From: Chlorogloea sp. CCALA 695
GTDB taxonomy: Bacteria; Cyanobacteriota; Cyanobacteriia; Cyanobacteriales; Chroococcidiopsidaceae
Direction: 5' to 3'
Assembly (NCBI RefSeq): GCF_003003885.1
Contig: NZ_PVWN01000015.1
Span: 36,168 to 100,167 of the forward strand
Length of the DNA stretch: 64,000 nucleotides
A program made the translations under genes and the position numbers. A model generated the notes under the pieces. It was not told where the DNA came from and did not search any database. It saw nothing but the letters and a program-made list of their open reading frames with translations. This document shows, in pieces, positions 36,811-44,675 of this stretch. Position 1 is the first letter of the stretch, and each line of letters begins with the position of its first letter.

Positions 36811-37107
36811 TTATTCTCTGTAACCTGGGGTTGTACTTGCTACATTAGGATCGCGGTAAGCAGTAGGTGCTTCATTCTTGCGAGACAAACCAGCCAAACC
36901 AGCTAAACCAATCAAACCTAGCCATCCCCAGTCAAAATCGCGATCGCCTTGCTCGGCGTTGTTAGTTCCTTGTACTGGCTCAGTGGTAGTAGTTGTTCCG
37001 GGAGTAGTATCTGTTTGAGCAGAAACCGGAAGCGCTAAGGGTAGGATTGCTAGGCTTAGACCGATAGCACTAGCGCCGATGAGATTTGATAAGTTAGAGC
37101 GTTTCAT
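36811..37107 (-). CDS. WGxxGxxG family secreted or membrane-anchored small protein
   Basis: The 98-residue protein has a signal peptide (about 1-30, ending PVSAQ), a Thr-rich linker, and a C-terminal DWGWLGLIGLAGLAGL segment (about 64-79) followed by the basic RKNEAPTAYRDP. This is the tripartite WGxxGxxG-CTERM arrangement (motif, hydrophobic helix, basic tail), which in some bacteria is a sorting signal. In cyanobacteria many such proteins are known but functions are not assigned. It may be an envelope protein. Confidence 0.85.
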   Translation of the reverse strand: MKRSNLSNLIGASAIGLSLAILPLALPVSAQTDTTPGTTTTTEPVQGTNNAEQGDRDFDWGWLGLIGLAGLAGLSRKNEAPTAYRDPNVASTTPGYRE

Positions 37108-37227
37108 AGTAGGTTATTCCTGTTTTAATCACGAGTCTATATCAACTTATCGGTTTTAGTCGTAATTAAAATCAATCTTCCGCTATAAACTTGGGTCGTT
37201 TTATAGTCTTACTAAAGAGATACAAAT

Positions 37228-37695
37228 TTAATAATTTTTCATTACTCTTTCAATATCGCGCCGATCTTGACGGCGTTTTAAGTCTTCGCGCTTGTCATGC
37301 AATTTTTTACCTTTACAAAGCCCAATACTAACTTTGACTAAACCTTTTTTTAGATACATCTTCAATGCTACTAAGGTTAGTCCTTGCTGTTCTACCTTGC
37401 CAATCAACTTACGAATTTCTTGACGATGGAGGAGTAATTTGCGGTTGCGGCGGGGTTCATGATTAAAATAACTACCGCTACCTGTATAAGGAGAAATATG
37501 CACGTTGATTAGCCATGCTTCCCCTGCACGAATTAAAGCGTACCCATCTTGAAGATTTGCTTTACCTTCACGAATAGACTTTACTTCTGTTCCGACTAGC
37601 TGAAGTCCAGCTTCATAAGTTTCCAGAATCTCATACTGATACCGGGCTTGACGGTTATCGCTAACTACTTTGTAACTTTCGCTCTTTTCGCTCAT
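37228..37695 (-). CDS. smpB: SsrA-binding protein SmpB
   Basis: The 155-residue protein binds tmRNA and starts trans-translation on stalled ribosomes. Seen are NRQARYQYEILETYEAGLQL, GTEVKSIREGKANLQDGYA and HDKREDLKRRQDRRDIERV (the C-terminal basic tail that enters the ribosome). The length and start are typical. The tmRNA gene ssrA is not in the window. It appears monocistronic. Confidence 0.97.
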   Translation of the reverse strand: MSEKSESYKVVSDNRQARYQYEILETYEAGLQLVGTEVKSIREGKANLQDGYALIRAGEAWLINVHISPYTGSGSYFNHEPRRNRKLLLHRQEIRKLIGKVEQQGLTLVALKMYLKKGLVKVSIGLCKGKKLHDKREDLKRRQDRRDIERVMKNY

Positions 37696-37917
37696 GTACG
37701 CTCATTGCCGCTTCAAGGTTTTCAATTCAAGAGAAGGAAGCGGTTTATCCATATTAATCAAAAAATTGACTTAATTGGTATAAATAGAGGTTCTATCAGT
37801 CGCTCATCTTTATATAAGCCGCCTCTAAATAGCTCAAGGTAGAACTTTTCTACTCGAACAGGGGTTGATTTTTCAGTTGGTTTGCGTGTAACTATTTATT
37901 TATTAGAGATTGCAATA

Positions 37918-38325
37918 ATGAGTCAACGATATATAAATCGCCTTTATTGATTGTTTTAGCTCCAATTATTTTAGTTGTATTACTTATCCATCATGTCTTT
38001 GACGATCGCATATTGCTGATGATTTAGGCACTCATCAAATATTGCAATCAGAGTATCGCGCGTCGTTTCTAACTTCCATTAAACCCTATTTGCAGCCGCC
38101 TAGTGCCGTTACTGCCCAAAACAACGTTTGACTACTATACCTAACTTTGCGCGAACAGCAGGTAGTCTTATTACTCACTCACGGGCTTCCTAATGCAGAG
38201 ATCGGTACTCGCTTGCACTTGAGTCCGCGCACGGTAGAGAAATACGTTAAGTTTATTAAGAAAAACTACTGCAAGCAACCGGGCGGAGTTAGTAAGTGCA
38301 ATGAAAAATCATCGATTGTAGATTA
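37918..38325 (+). pseudogene. Decayed LuxR-type regulator gene
   Basis: In one frame from 38141 the DNA encodes LREQQVVLLLTHGLPNAEIG then TRLHLSPRTVEKYVKFIKKN, which matches the LuxR/GerE helix-turn-helix (LTxREREVL...NAEIAxxLxLSPRTVEKHV). It ends at TAA 38323-38325. In the same frame a TGA at 38129-38131 and another near 37998 break the ORF. A shifted frame upstream holds a hydrophobic segment (LLIVLAPIILVVLLI). No complete start-to-stop ORF remains. The 3' end overlaps the stop of the phosphatase gene. An alternative is that the upstream hydrophobic part is unrelated. Confidence 0.7.
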
Positions 38326-38805
38326 AAGATGCGATCGCACTTTTACCGTTTCTAATAACCCACCACAAGCATCAAGTATTAAATCAATTACATAATTAAA
38401 GCCTTCTGTCCCGCCATAATAAGGATCGGGGACATCCTCAGTAGAGTATTTTGTACAGTATTCACACATCAAATGAACTTTATCGCTGTATTCTCCCCTA
38501 GGATCGAGAGCTAAAATATCTTGATAATTGGCTGTATCCATCGCCAAAATTAAGTCAAAATCTTTTAAGTCCGATGCTTGAAACTGTCGCGCTTGACCAA
38601 CTAGCTCTATCCCTAGCTTACTCAAAGTAGCAGCAGTCATACGGAAGTCGGGAGGATTGCCCACATGATAACTTGCTGTACCCGCCGAATCGCAGGAAAT
38701 GCTACTTTTTAAGTCTGCCTGCTCAATCAGATGATTCATAATATTTTCTGCCGTCGGCGACCTACAAATATTACCCAAACAGACAAATAAAAGTTTGTAC
38801 GTCAT
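38323..38805 (-). CDS. Low molecular weight protein-tyrosine phosphatase
   Basis: The 160-residue enzyme has the catalytic P-loop CLGNICRSPTAE (residues 9-20; C9, R15) and the general-acid loop DVPDPYYGG (near residue 126), both complete. The likely substrates are phosphotyrosine on polysaccharide-export kinases or other regulators; none is encoded nearby. It is 55 bases downstream of ybaB on the same strand. Confidence 0.95.
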   Translation of the reverse strand: MTYKLLFVCLGNICRSPTAENIMNHLIEQADLKSSISCDSAGTASYHVGNPPDFRMTAATLSKLGIELVGQARQFQASDLKDFDLILAMDTANYQDILALDPRGEYSDKVHLMCEYCTKYSTEDVPDPYYGGTEGFNYVIDLILDACGGLLETVKVRSHL

Positions 38806-38860
38806 AATTTTGCTCGGAGTGCTGGCACTACTATAAAACTAGCGCCGCACCCGGTTCTAT

Positions 38861-39205
38861 TTACATTCCTGGTAACTCTAACCCACTGGTCAATTCTTCC
38901 ATCCGTTCGCGCATTATGCCAGTAGATTTGTTGTAAGCGTCTTTCATGGCTGCTGTTACAAGGTCAGAAAGTACATCGGCTCCCTCGGATACAGCATCCG
39001 GGGAAATTTCTACTCGTCTTGGTTCTTGATTGCCGCTCAAAACTACTTTAACCAAGCCGCCACCAGCTTCGCCGGATATTTCCATTTGCTCTAATTCTAT
39101 TTGCAAGACTTTTGCATTTTCTTGAACTTGCTGGGCTTTTTTGAAAGCATCAGCTAATTCTTTCATTTTGCCCAAACCAAACCCAAACCCTTGTCCTTTT
39201 GTCAT
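38861..39205 (-). CDS. YbaB/EbfC family nucleoid-associated protein
   Basis: The 114-residue DNA-binding protein contains [20 protein letters not shown] at the N-terminus, then [20 protein letters not shown] and [20 protein letters not shown]. This is the family's tweezer-like dimer with helix-sheet-helix layout. In many bacteria it is adjacent to recR or dnaX; here it sits downstream of the murC-murB pair, 69 bases after murB, and may be co-transcribed. Confidence 0.95.
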   Translation of the reverse strand: MTKGQGFGFGLGKMKELADAFKKAQQVQENAKVLQIELEQMEISGEAGGGLVKVVLSGNQEPRRVEISPDAVSEGADVLSDLVTAAMKDAYNKSTGIMRERMEELTSGLELPGM

Positions 39206-39274
39206 GATATTGACCGCTTAATACTATTATCAAAGTTCCATTAAATTATAGATGGGCTGAGGAAATTCCTAGCG

Positions 39275-40183
39275 CTAATAACCAATCGGTTGAAATTCTC
39301 CTAGCATTCTTACTTCTGGATGCAGCCATACAGACCAATTTTGCTGTACTTGTTGTTGCACATGATTAATTAGGCTATAAATATCGTTGGCTTTAGCGCC
39401 GCCACAATTTAAGATGAAATTAGCATGGCGTTGAGCTATTTGCGCCGCCCCCACTTGGTAGCCTTTGAGTCCGCTTTGTTCAATTAGCCAACCCGCCGTA
39501 TAAGGTAGAGGATTGCGAAATACGCTACCACAACTGGGCAAATGGTAAGGTTGACTCTTTTTTCGTTGCTCTAAGTGCTGACCAGTAGTTGCCATTACTA
39601 AACTTGAATCAAAGCCGGGTTGGAGTTGCAAAGTGGCTTTAGTAACTAGGCGATCGCTTCCTTGCAGCAATGAAGTACGGTAGCTATAACCTAATTCCTC
39701 TAAACTTAGCGTCTCTATCTGCCCCGATGGTAAAAGCACTTCAGCATTAACTAACATATCTGCCATACAGGTTTTGTGAGCGCCAGCATTCATTACCACC
39801 GCCCCCCCAACGCTTCCTGGAATCCCTACCGCCCATTCCAAGCCTTGCCAGCCTCTTTCGGCTGCTTGCCAAGCTAATCTTGGTAGTGGCTCTCCGGCGG
39901 CGACGGTGACTGTACCTGTTTGGGGATCAAATTCGCTATGGCGCAGGTGACGAGTGCTAATGACTAAGCCCGGAATCCCGCGATCGCTAATTAGCAAGTT
40001 CGATCCTGCTCCCAACATCGTAATTGCCAAATCTCGCGTTTCGGCGTATTCAAAACTAGCTTTTAATTGGTCTAAATTACGCGGTGCGGCGTACCACTCG
40101 GCGGGGCCTCCTACTCGAAAGGAGGTTAAAGTAGCAAGAGATACTTGAGCTTTAATTTGACACTCGGTGGCTTGTGAATACAT
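39275..40183 (-). CDS. murB: UDP-N-acetylenolpyruvoylglucosamine reductase
   Basis: The FAD enzyme makes UDP-MurNAc in peptidoglycan synthesis. I choose the ATG at 40183 (302 residues) over the upstream GTG at 40225, since the latter would overlap murC by 35 bases and add a non-homologous stretch. Motifs are TSFRVGGPAEWYAAP, MLGAGSNLLISDRG (FAD binding), WAVGIPGSVGGAVVMNAGAH, and a C-terminal CGSVFRNP (catalytic serine) with HANFILNCGGAKANDI. This is a type I MurB. It lies seven bases downstream of murC. Confidence 0.95.
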   Translation of the reverse strand: MYSQATECQIKAQVSLATLTSFRVGGPAEWYAAPRNLDQLKASFEYAETRDLAITMLGAGSNLLISDRGIPGLVISTRHLRHSEFDPQTGTVTVAAGEPLPRLAWQAAERGWQGLEWAVGIPGSVGGAVVMNAGAHKTCMADMLVNAEVLLPSGQIETLSLEELGYSYRTSLLQGSDRLVTKATLQLQPGFDSSLVMATTGQHLEQRKKSQPYHLPSCGSVFRNPLPYTAGWLIEQSGLKGYQVGAAQIAQRHANFILNCGGAKANDIYSLINHVQQQVQQNWSVWLHPEVRMLGEFQPIGY

Positions 40184-40190
40184 ATAGTTT

Positions 40191-41588
40191 TTAGGCAGAT
40201 ATTTGACTAATAGATGCGATCGCACTGGGGATAATTTGATTGAGGTTTCCCGCTCCTAAAAATAAAGCAATGTCTCCAGGGCGGAGCTTTTCAACCAAAA
40301 AACTAGATACATCGTTTAAGCTCGGTTGGTAGGTTACTCTTTCTTGGTGCTGGGCAATTAGTGCTACTAATTTTTGACTGCTAACTAGTCCCAAATCTTG
40401 CTCTCCCGCGCTATAAATATCTGTAATTACAACCCAATCTGCCTTGAGAAAAGACTCAGCAAACTCTGTTAAAAAAGTCAAGGTACGACTATAACGGTGG
40501 GGTTGAAAAATTGCTATTACTCTTGCTCCCGGCTTTGCTTGCAAACGCGCTGATTCTAAGGTGGCTTTGATTTCGCTGGGGTGGTGGGCGTAATCATCAA
40601 TAAAAGTAATTCCGTTTACTTCGCCGCGCACTTCAAACCGACGACTTGCACCCACAAAGGTAGCTAGGCTTTGGGCAATAGTATCAAAATCTAGCTTTAA
40701 CAATCTACCTACAGCAACCGATGCGATCGCATTACTTAAATTATGCTTACCCAACAATCGTAGATTCAATACTCCTAAAACTTGCCCTTGCTCCCACACC
40801 TTAGCGGTTGTGCCATCGGCGCGGTACTCAACATCGCTCAGGGTGTAATCTGCTCCCTCTGGTTGCAAACTGTAACTAATTTTTGGTTTAAGGCGATTTT
40901 TTACGGTTTGACAATCAATGCACCCAATCGTAGTATCGCAGCGACTAGCAAAAGTTAAAAATGTGTTTACTACTTGTTCTAAGTCTGCGTAATGATCGGG
41001 ATGATCTAATTCAATATTTGTAATTACGCCAATCGCCGCCGATAATTTAACCAAAGAACCATCCGATTCATCAGCTTCGGCGACTAAATACTTACTTTGT
41101 CCTAATCTAGCGTTGCCGTGCCAAGCTGCTACTTCTCCACCCACAATGATTGTAGGGTCAATCCCCGATTCCATAAGCATATAGCCAATGGCGCTACTTG
41201 TGGTAGTTTTACCGTGAGTTCCGGCAACAGCAATACTTGAATACTCCTCCATCAAAGCCGCTAATAAGTCCGAGCGATGAATCAACAAACAACCCTTTTC
41301 TAGCGCTGCTTTGTACTCTACATTTGCTGTATTTATGGCGGTGGAATAGATTACTTGGGGTAAGGAATTACTTTTTGAACTAAAAAATTCTAAATTGCTG
41401 GCTGCTTGGCAGTCAAATATCTGCGTTCCAAGGGCTTGTAATTTTTGAGTAATGTTGCTAGAGCGAGTGTCTGAGCCTGATACAGGTAGTTGGCGTTTAG
41501 CCAAAATATAAGCTAGGGCAGACATTCCAATTCCGCCAATACCAATGAAATGAAATGGTTTACCGCGTAAATCAACAGAATTTGGCAT
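40191..41588 (-). CDS. murC: UDP-N-acetylmuramate-L-alanine ligase
   Basis: The 465-residue Mur ligase adds L-Ala to UDP-MurNAc using ATP. The N-terminal Rossmann domain begins HFIGIGGIGMSALAYILAKR. The ATP loop is AVAGTHGKTTTSSAIGYML (near residue 117). The central domain includes ADESDGSLVKL and NIELDHPDHY. The C-terminal domain has DDYAHHPSEIKATL and AIFQPHRYSRT. A strong Shine-Dalgarno AAGGAG lies five bases before the ATG. murC and murB probably form one operon. Confidence 0.97.
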   Translation of the reverse strand: MPNSVDLRGKPFHFIGIGGIGMSALAYILAKRQLPVSGSDTRSSNITQKLQALGTQIFDCQAASNLEFFSSKSNSLPQVIYSTAINTANVEYKAALEKGCLLIHRSDLLAALMEEYSSIAVAGTHGKTTTSSAIGYMLMESGIDPTIIVGGEVAAWHGNARLGQSKYLVAEADESDGSLVKLSAAIGVITNIELDHPDHYADLEQVVNTFLTFASRCDTTIGCIDCQTVKNRLKPKISYSLQPEGADYTLSDVEYRADGTTAKVWEQGQVLGVLNLRLLGKHNLSNAIASVAVGRLLKLDFDTIAQSLATFVGASRRFEVRGEVNGITFIDDYAHHPSEIKATLESARLQAKPGARVIAIFQPHRYSRTLTFLTEFAESFLKADWVVITDIYSAGEQDLGLVSSQKLVALIAQHQERVTYQPSLNDVSSFLVEKLRPGDIALFLGAGNLNQIIPSAIASISQISA

Positions 41589-42052
41589 ATTTGCTCCTTA
41601 CACCCCATCACACCAACCAATCCGGGATGAATGTCACGCGCTATCATATCAATAATTAGATTTTGTAGATAGTACAATCTGTAAATTCTTTTCCTGTGGA
41701 TTACGATAGATTTTTAGATTAATGCACCGTACAAGGGAGTAATGGCAAGGCAAACAGCCATTTTAATAGTTATAAGTATCTAAGATTCTTTTAACTTTTG
41801 TTTGCAGATTAACAACTTAAATATTTCGTAAGTTCTCATGAGGAATACTTAAAATATCCTTTTAAAGAGCGATCGCCAAATTAAAAGTTGTCCAAAAATA
41901 CACCCATTGCAACTCCTGTGTGAGTTAAATATGAAGGAAACTAGATATTTTCGGCAAGCTCAATAACAGCAAGTTATAATGAACCGCCCTTTGCGATATG
42001 ATGTGGTTCAATACCAAAAGTTTATTCAACACACACCAGAGGGCAAGACGCT
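41589..42052. other. Divergent murC/gap2 promoter region
   Basis: The 464-base stretch contains no gene I can support. It is AT-rich, with one HIP1 octamer at about 41871. Promoters for murC (leftward) and gap2 (rightward) must be here. No clear NtcA or other named operator was recognised. Confidence 0.4.
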
Positions 42053-43066
42053 GTGATTAGAGTCGCGATCAACGGGTTTGGACGCATCGGGCGCAACTTT
42101 ACAAGGTGCTGGCTGGGTCGAGAAAATAGTAATATCGATCTTGTCGCCATCAATGATACTTCCGATCCAAAAACCAACGCTCACCTGCTCAAGTATGACA
42201 CCATGCTAGGAACGTTGCACAGTGCGGATATTAGTGCTGATGACAACTCCATAATAGTTAATGGCAAGACCATTAAATGTACAAGCGATCGCAACCCCGA
42301 AAATTTGCCTTGGAAAGATTGGGATATTGACCTAATTATTGAATCTACAGGGGTTTTTGTCAGCAAAGAAGGGGCATCAAAGCATCTAAAAGCTGGTGCT
42401 AAAAAAGTTTTAATTACTGCCCCAGGCAAAAATGACGATGGCACGTTTGTCATGGGTGTGAATGACCACGATTACAACCACGAAAAGCACGTTGTAATTA
42501 GTAACGCTAGTTGTACAACTAATTGCCTAGCGCCCATTGCTAAAGTGTTGCACGAAAAGTTCGGCATCATCAAAGGGACAATGACTACTACCCACAGCTA
42601 CACGGGAGATCAGCGTTTATTAGATGCTAGTCACCGCGATGTTAGACGGGCAAGAGCAGCCGCAATGAATATTGTACCAACTTCTACAGGTGCAGCCCAA
42701 GCTGTTTCTTTAGTATTGCCAGCATTAAAAGGTAAGCTAAATGGTGTAGCTTTGCGCGTACCTACTCCTAACGTTTCGATGGTAGACTTGGTAATTCAAG
42801 TTGAGAAACATACCTTCGCCGAAGAAGTAAACAAAGTTTTGCAAGAAGCAGCAGAAGGCCCTCTTAAAGGCATTTTGGCATACAGCGATTTACCCTTAGT
42901 TTCGTCAGACTACAAAGGTCATGACGCATCTTCGATTGTAGATGCGAGTCTAACAATGGTTATGGGTAACGACATGGTTAAAGTCATGGCTTGGTATGAC
43001 AACGAGTGGGGCTACAGTCAACGGGTAGTTGATTTGGCTGAATTAATGGCTCAAAAGTGGGTTTAA
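42053..43066 (+). CDS. gap2: Glyceraldehyde-3-phosphate dehydrogenase, Gap2 type
   Basis: The 337-residue enzyme starts at [23 protein letters not shown] is the NAD(P)-binding start, and the catalytic loop is [16 protein letters not shown] (Cys about 155). [20 protein letters not shown] and [15 protein letters not shown] complete the catalytic domain. [20 protein letters not shown] following the nucleotide fold resembles the cyanobacterial and plastid Gap2, which accepts NADPH and works in the Calvin cycle and gluconeogenesis. The Cys pairs of the plastid C-terminal extension are absent. A terminator follows. Confidence 0.93.
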   Translation: MIRVAINGFGRIGRNFTRCWLGRENSNIDLVAINDTSDPKTNAHLLKYDTMLGTLHSADISADDNSIIVNGKTIKCTSDRNPENLPWKDWDIDLIIESTGVFVSKEGASKHLKAGAKKVLITAPGKNDDGTFVMGVNDHDYNHEKHVVISNASCTTNCLAPIAKVLHEKFGIIKGTMTTTHSYTGDQRLLDASHRDVRRARAAAMNIVPTSTGAAQAVSLVLPALKGKLNGVALRVPTPNVSMVDLVIQVEKHTFAEEVNKVLQEAAEGPLKGILAYSDLPLVSSDYKGHDASSIVDASLTMVMGNDMVKVMAWYDNEWGYSQRVVDLAELMAQKWV

Positions 43067-43091
43067 GCGTGTAATCACAGCTTAAAGTAAT

Positions 43092-43133
43092 AAAACCCCG
43101 GTTGAGGTAGATAGCTTCGTCGGGGTTTTTGTT
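43092..43133 (+). terminator. Intrinsic terminator of gap2
   Basis: AAAACCCCG (43092-43100) pairs perfectly with CGGGGTTTT (43121-43129), followed by further Ts. It starts 26 bases after the gap2 stop. Confidence 0.88.
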
Positions 43134-43174
43134 TAGGTATTTTGATGGGTTGTCCGTTTTGGAATCAAAATCCC

Positions 43175-43201
43175 TGTAGAAACGTTGCATTGCAACGTCT
43201 C
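43175..43201. repeat. Palindromic repeat, third copy
   Basis: TGTAGAAACGTTGCATTGCAACGTCTC is a near palindrome, of the same family as the pair at 25697-25761. It lies between gap2 and the convergent thiL. Confidence 0.75.
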
Positions 43202-43249
43202 ATTGCCAAATCAATGCTGTAGTTGTTGGTAAAAATTTGGATTAACAAA

Positions 43250-44230
43250 TTAAAAATGTTGAAAGCTGCGATCGCCACTTAGTAGCTGATCGGGGTTTTG
43301 ATTAAACCGATCGCATAATACTACTTCTTGATTAGCTGTAATTGTACCAATAATTGCCGCGCTGCTAAGTTTTTGGACTATCGATTGAGCTTGAACTATG
43401 GGCATACATAACACTAATTCAAAGTCTTCGCCGCCGTATAGAGCATAGTCTAAGGCTTGATTTTGAGATAGCCAATTAGTAAAGGCGCTAGGTGTGGGGA
43501 TATTTTGACGTTCAATGGTTGCGCCTACAGAACTAGCTTTACATAGTTGTAATACCGCATCTGCTAATCCATCACTGCTATCCATCCCGGCAACTTGTGG
43601 AGCAATTTGTTTAAGTATTGGCAATACATCTAGTCTAGGTTGGGGGCGTTGATGGGCTTTAATTAATAATAGGCGATCGCACTCCCTTAATAATTTCCCT
43701 AATTCTGGATGTAATAATAACTCTAATCCTGCCCGTGATGCCCCGTGAACCCCAGTTACAACGAGCGCATCTCCTACTTTAGCTGCGTCGCGGCGAATAA
43801 CATCACAGGGTTCAACTTGTCCAAAAGCTGTAATTGCAACAGTAATAACCGACGACTTGCAAACATCACCGCCGATAATTGCCGTATTGTAAGTTTGCAA
43901 GCATTGATTCATTCCCTGATATAAACGTTCTACCCAACTAACCGCCACATCTCCCGGAAGTGCCAAACCGACGGTAATACCTAGAGGAGTTGCGCCCATT
44001 GCTGCCAAATCTGATAGATTAGCTGCTACAGCACGCCATCCAGCATCTTCCGGGGAAGTAGTGCCTAAGCTAAAATGTACTTTATCTACTAATACATCTG
44101 TAGTTACGACTAAGTTATGTCCCGGTAATGTGGTAATTACTGCCCCATCATCGCCGATAATTTCGGTAGGACAAAAACGTTGTAACCTCTCTAAAAGTCC
44201 TTTTTCGCCAATATCTCGAATCAGTTGCAA
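43250..44230 (-). CDS. thiL: Thiamine-monophosphate kinase
   Basis: The 326-residue enzyme phosphorylates thiamine monophosphate to thiamine pyrophosphate. IIGDDGAVITTLPGHNLVVTTD (starting near residue 20) contains the metal-binding aspartate group. AGWRAVAANLSDLAAMGATP, GGDVCKSSV, GMDSSDGLADAVLQL and GGEDFELVL are the AIRS/ThiL signatures. The start appears to be TTG at 44230, ten bases after the stop of the small gene upstream, so the two are probably co-transcribed and translation may be coupled. Confidence 0.95.
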   Translation of the reverse strand: MQLIRDIGEKGLLERLQRFCPTEIIGDDGAVITTLPGHNLVVTTDVLVDKVHFSLGTTSPEDAGWRAVAANLSDLAAMGATPLGITVGLALPGDVAVSWVERLYQGMNQCLQTYNTAIIGGDVCKSSVITVAITAFGQVEPCDVIRRDAAKVGDALVVTGVHGASRAGLELLLHPELGKLLRECDRLLLIKAHQRPQPRLDVLPILKQIAPQVAGMDSSDGLADAVLQLCKASSVGATIERQNIPTPSAFTNWLSQNQALDYALYGGEDFELVLCMPIVQAQSIVQKLSSAAIIGTITANQEVVLCDRFNQNPDQLLSGDRSFQHF

Positions 44231-44240
44231 AATAATTTAC

Positions 44241-44459
44241 TCATTCATCGCGCTTCAAGTCATCTCTTTCATTGCCTGATGCTTCGTACATTTGCGGTGC
44301 TACTGCTGGGTTGCTGGCACGTTCAGAGGGGCTTAAATCCATCATCGCATCTTCAATAGCTGGCGGATGCTTAATGCGATCTAGAACTTCTGCGCTTAGT
44401 TCGACTTCTTCGTTTTCTGTACTTTTTTCGGCTTGACTTGGGGTTGTTTCGCTATTCAT
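44241..44459 (-). CDS. Small acidic hypothetical protein upstream of thiL
   Basis: The 72-residue hydrophilic protein is rich in Glu, Ser and Pro and contains SAEVLDRIKHPPAIEDAMMD. There are no membrane segments. It is likely disordered. I do not recognise a family. Its position ten bases before thiL on the same strand supports it as a real gene. Confidence 0.65.
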   Translation of the reverse strand: MNSETTPSQAEKSTENEEVELSAEVLDRIKHPPAIEDAMMDLSPSERASNPAVAPQMYEASGNERDDLKRDE

Positions 44460-44675
44460 AAATATATTTTCCAGGGATGCTTTAGCTTAGATTTTTTCCC
44501 TGTCTGCTTTCCACTACCTGAAGACAGAAAAAGAGCTTAATTTAAAGCCCTGTTGACCCCAAAATGTGTTAAGATTGTAACAGAAAATGACATAAATATA
44601 GCAGCTATTTGGAAGAATTTGGCGCTTTATTGAGTTTGTCGATTAAAATCTCAGGTTTTTGGAGCTTTTTGAGCT

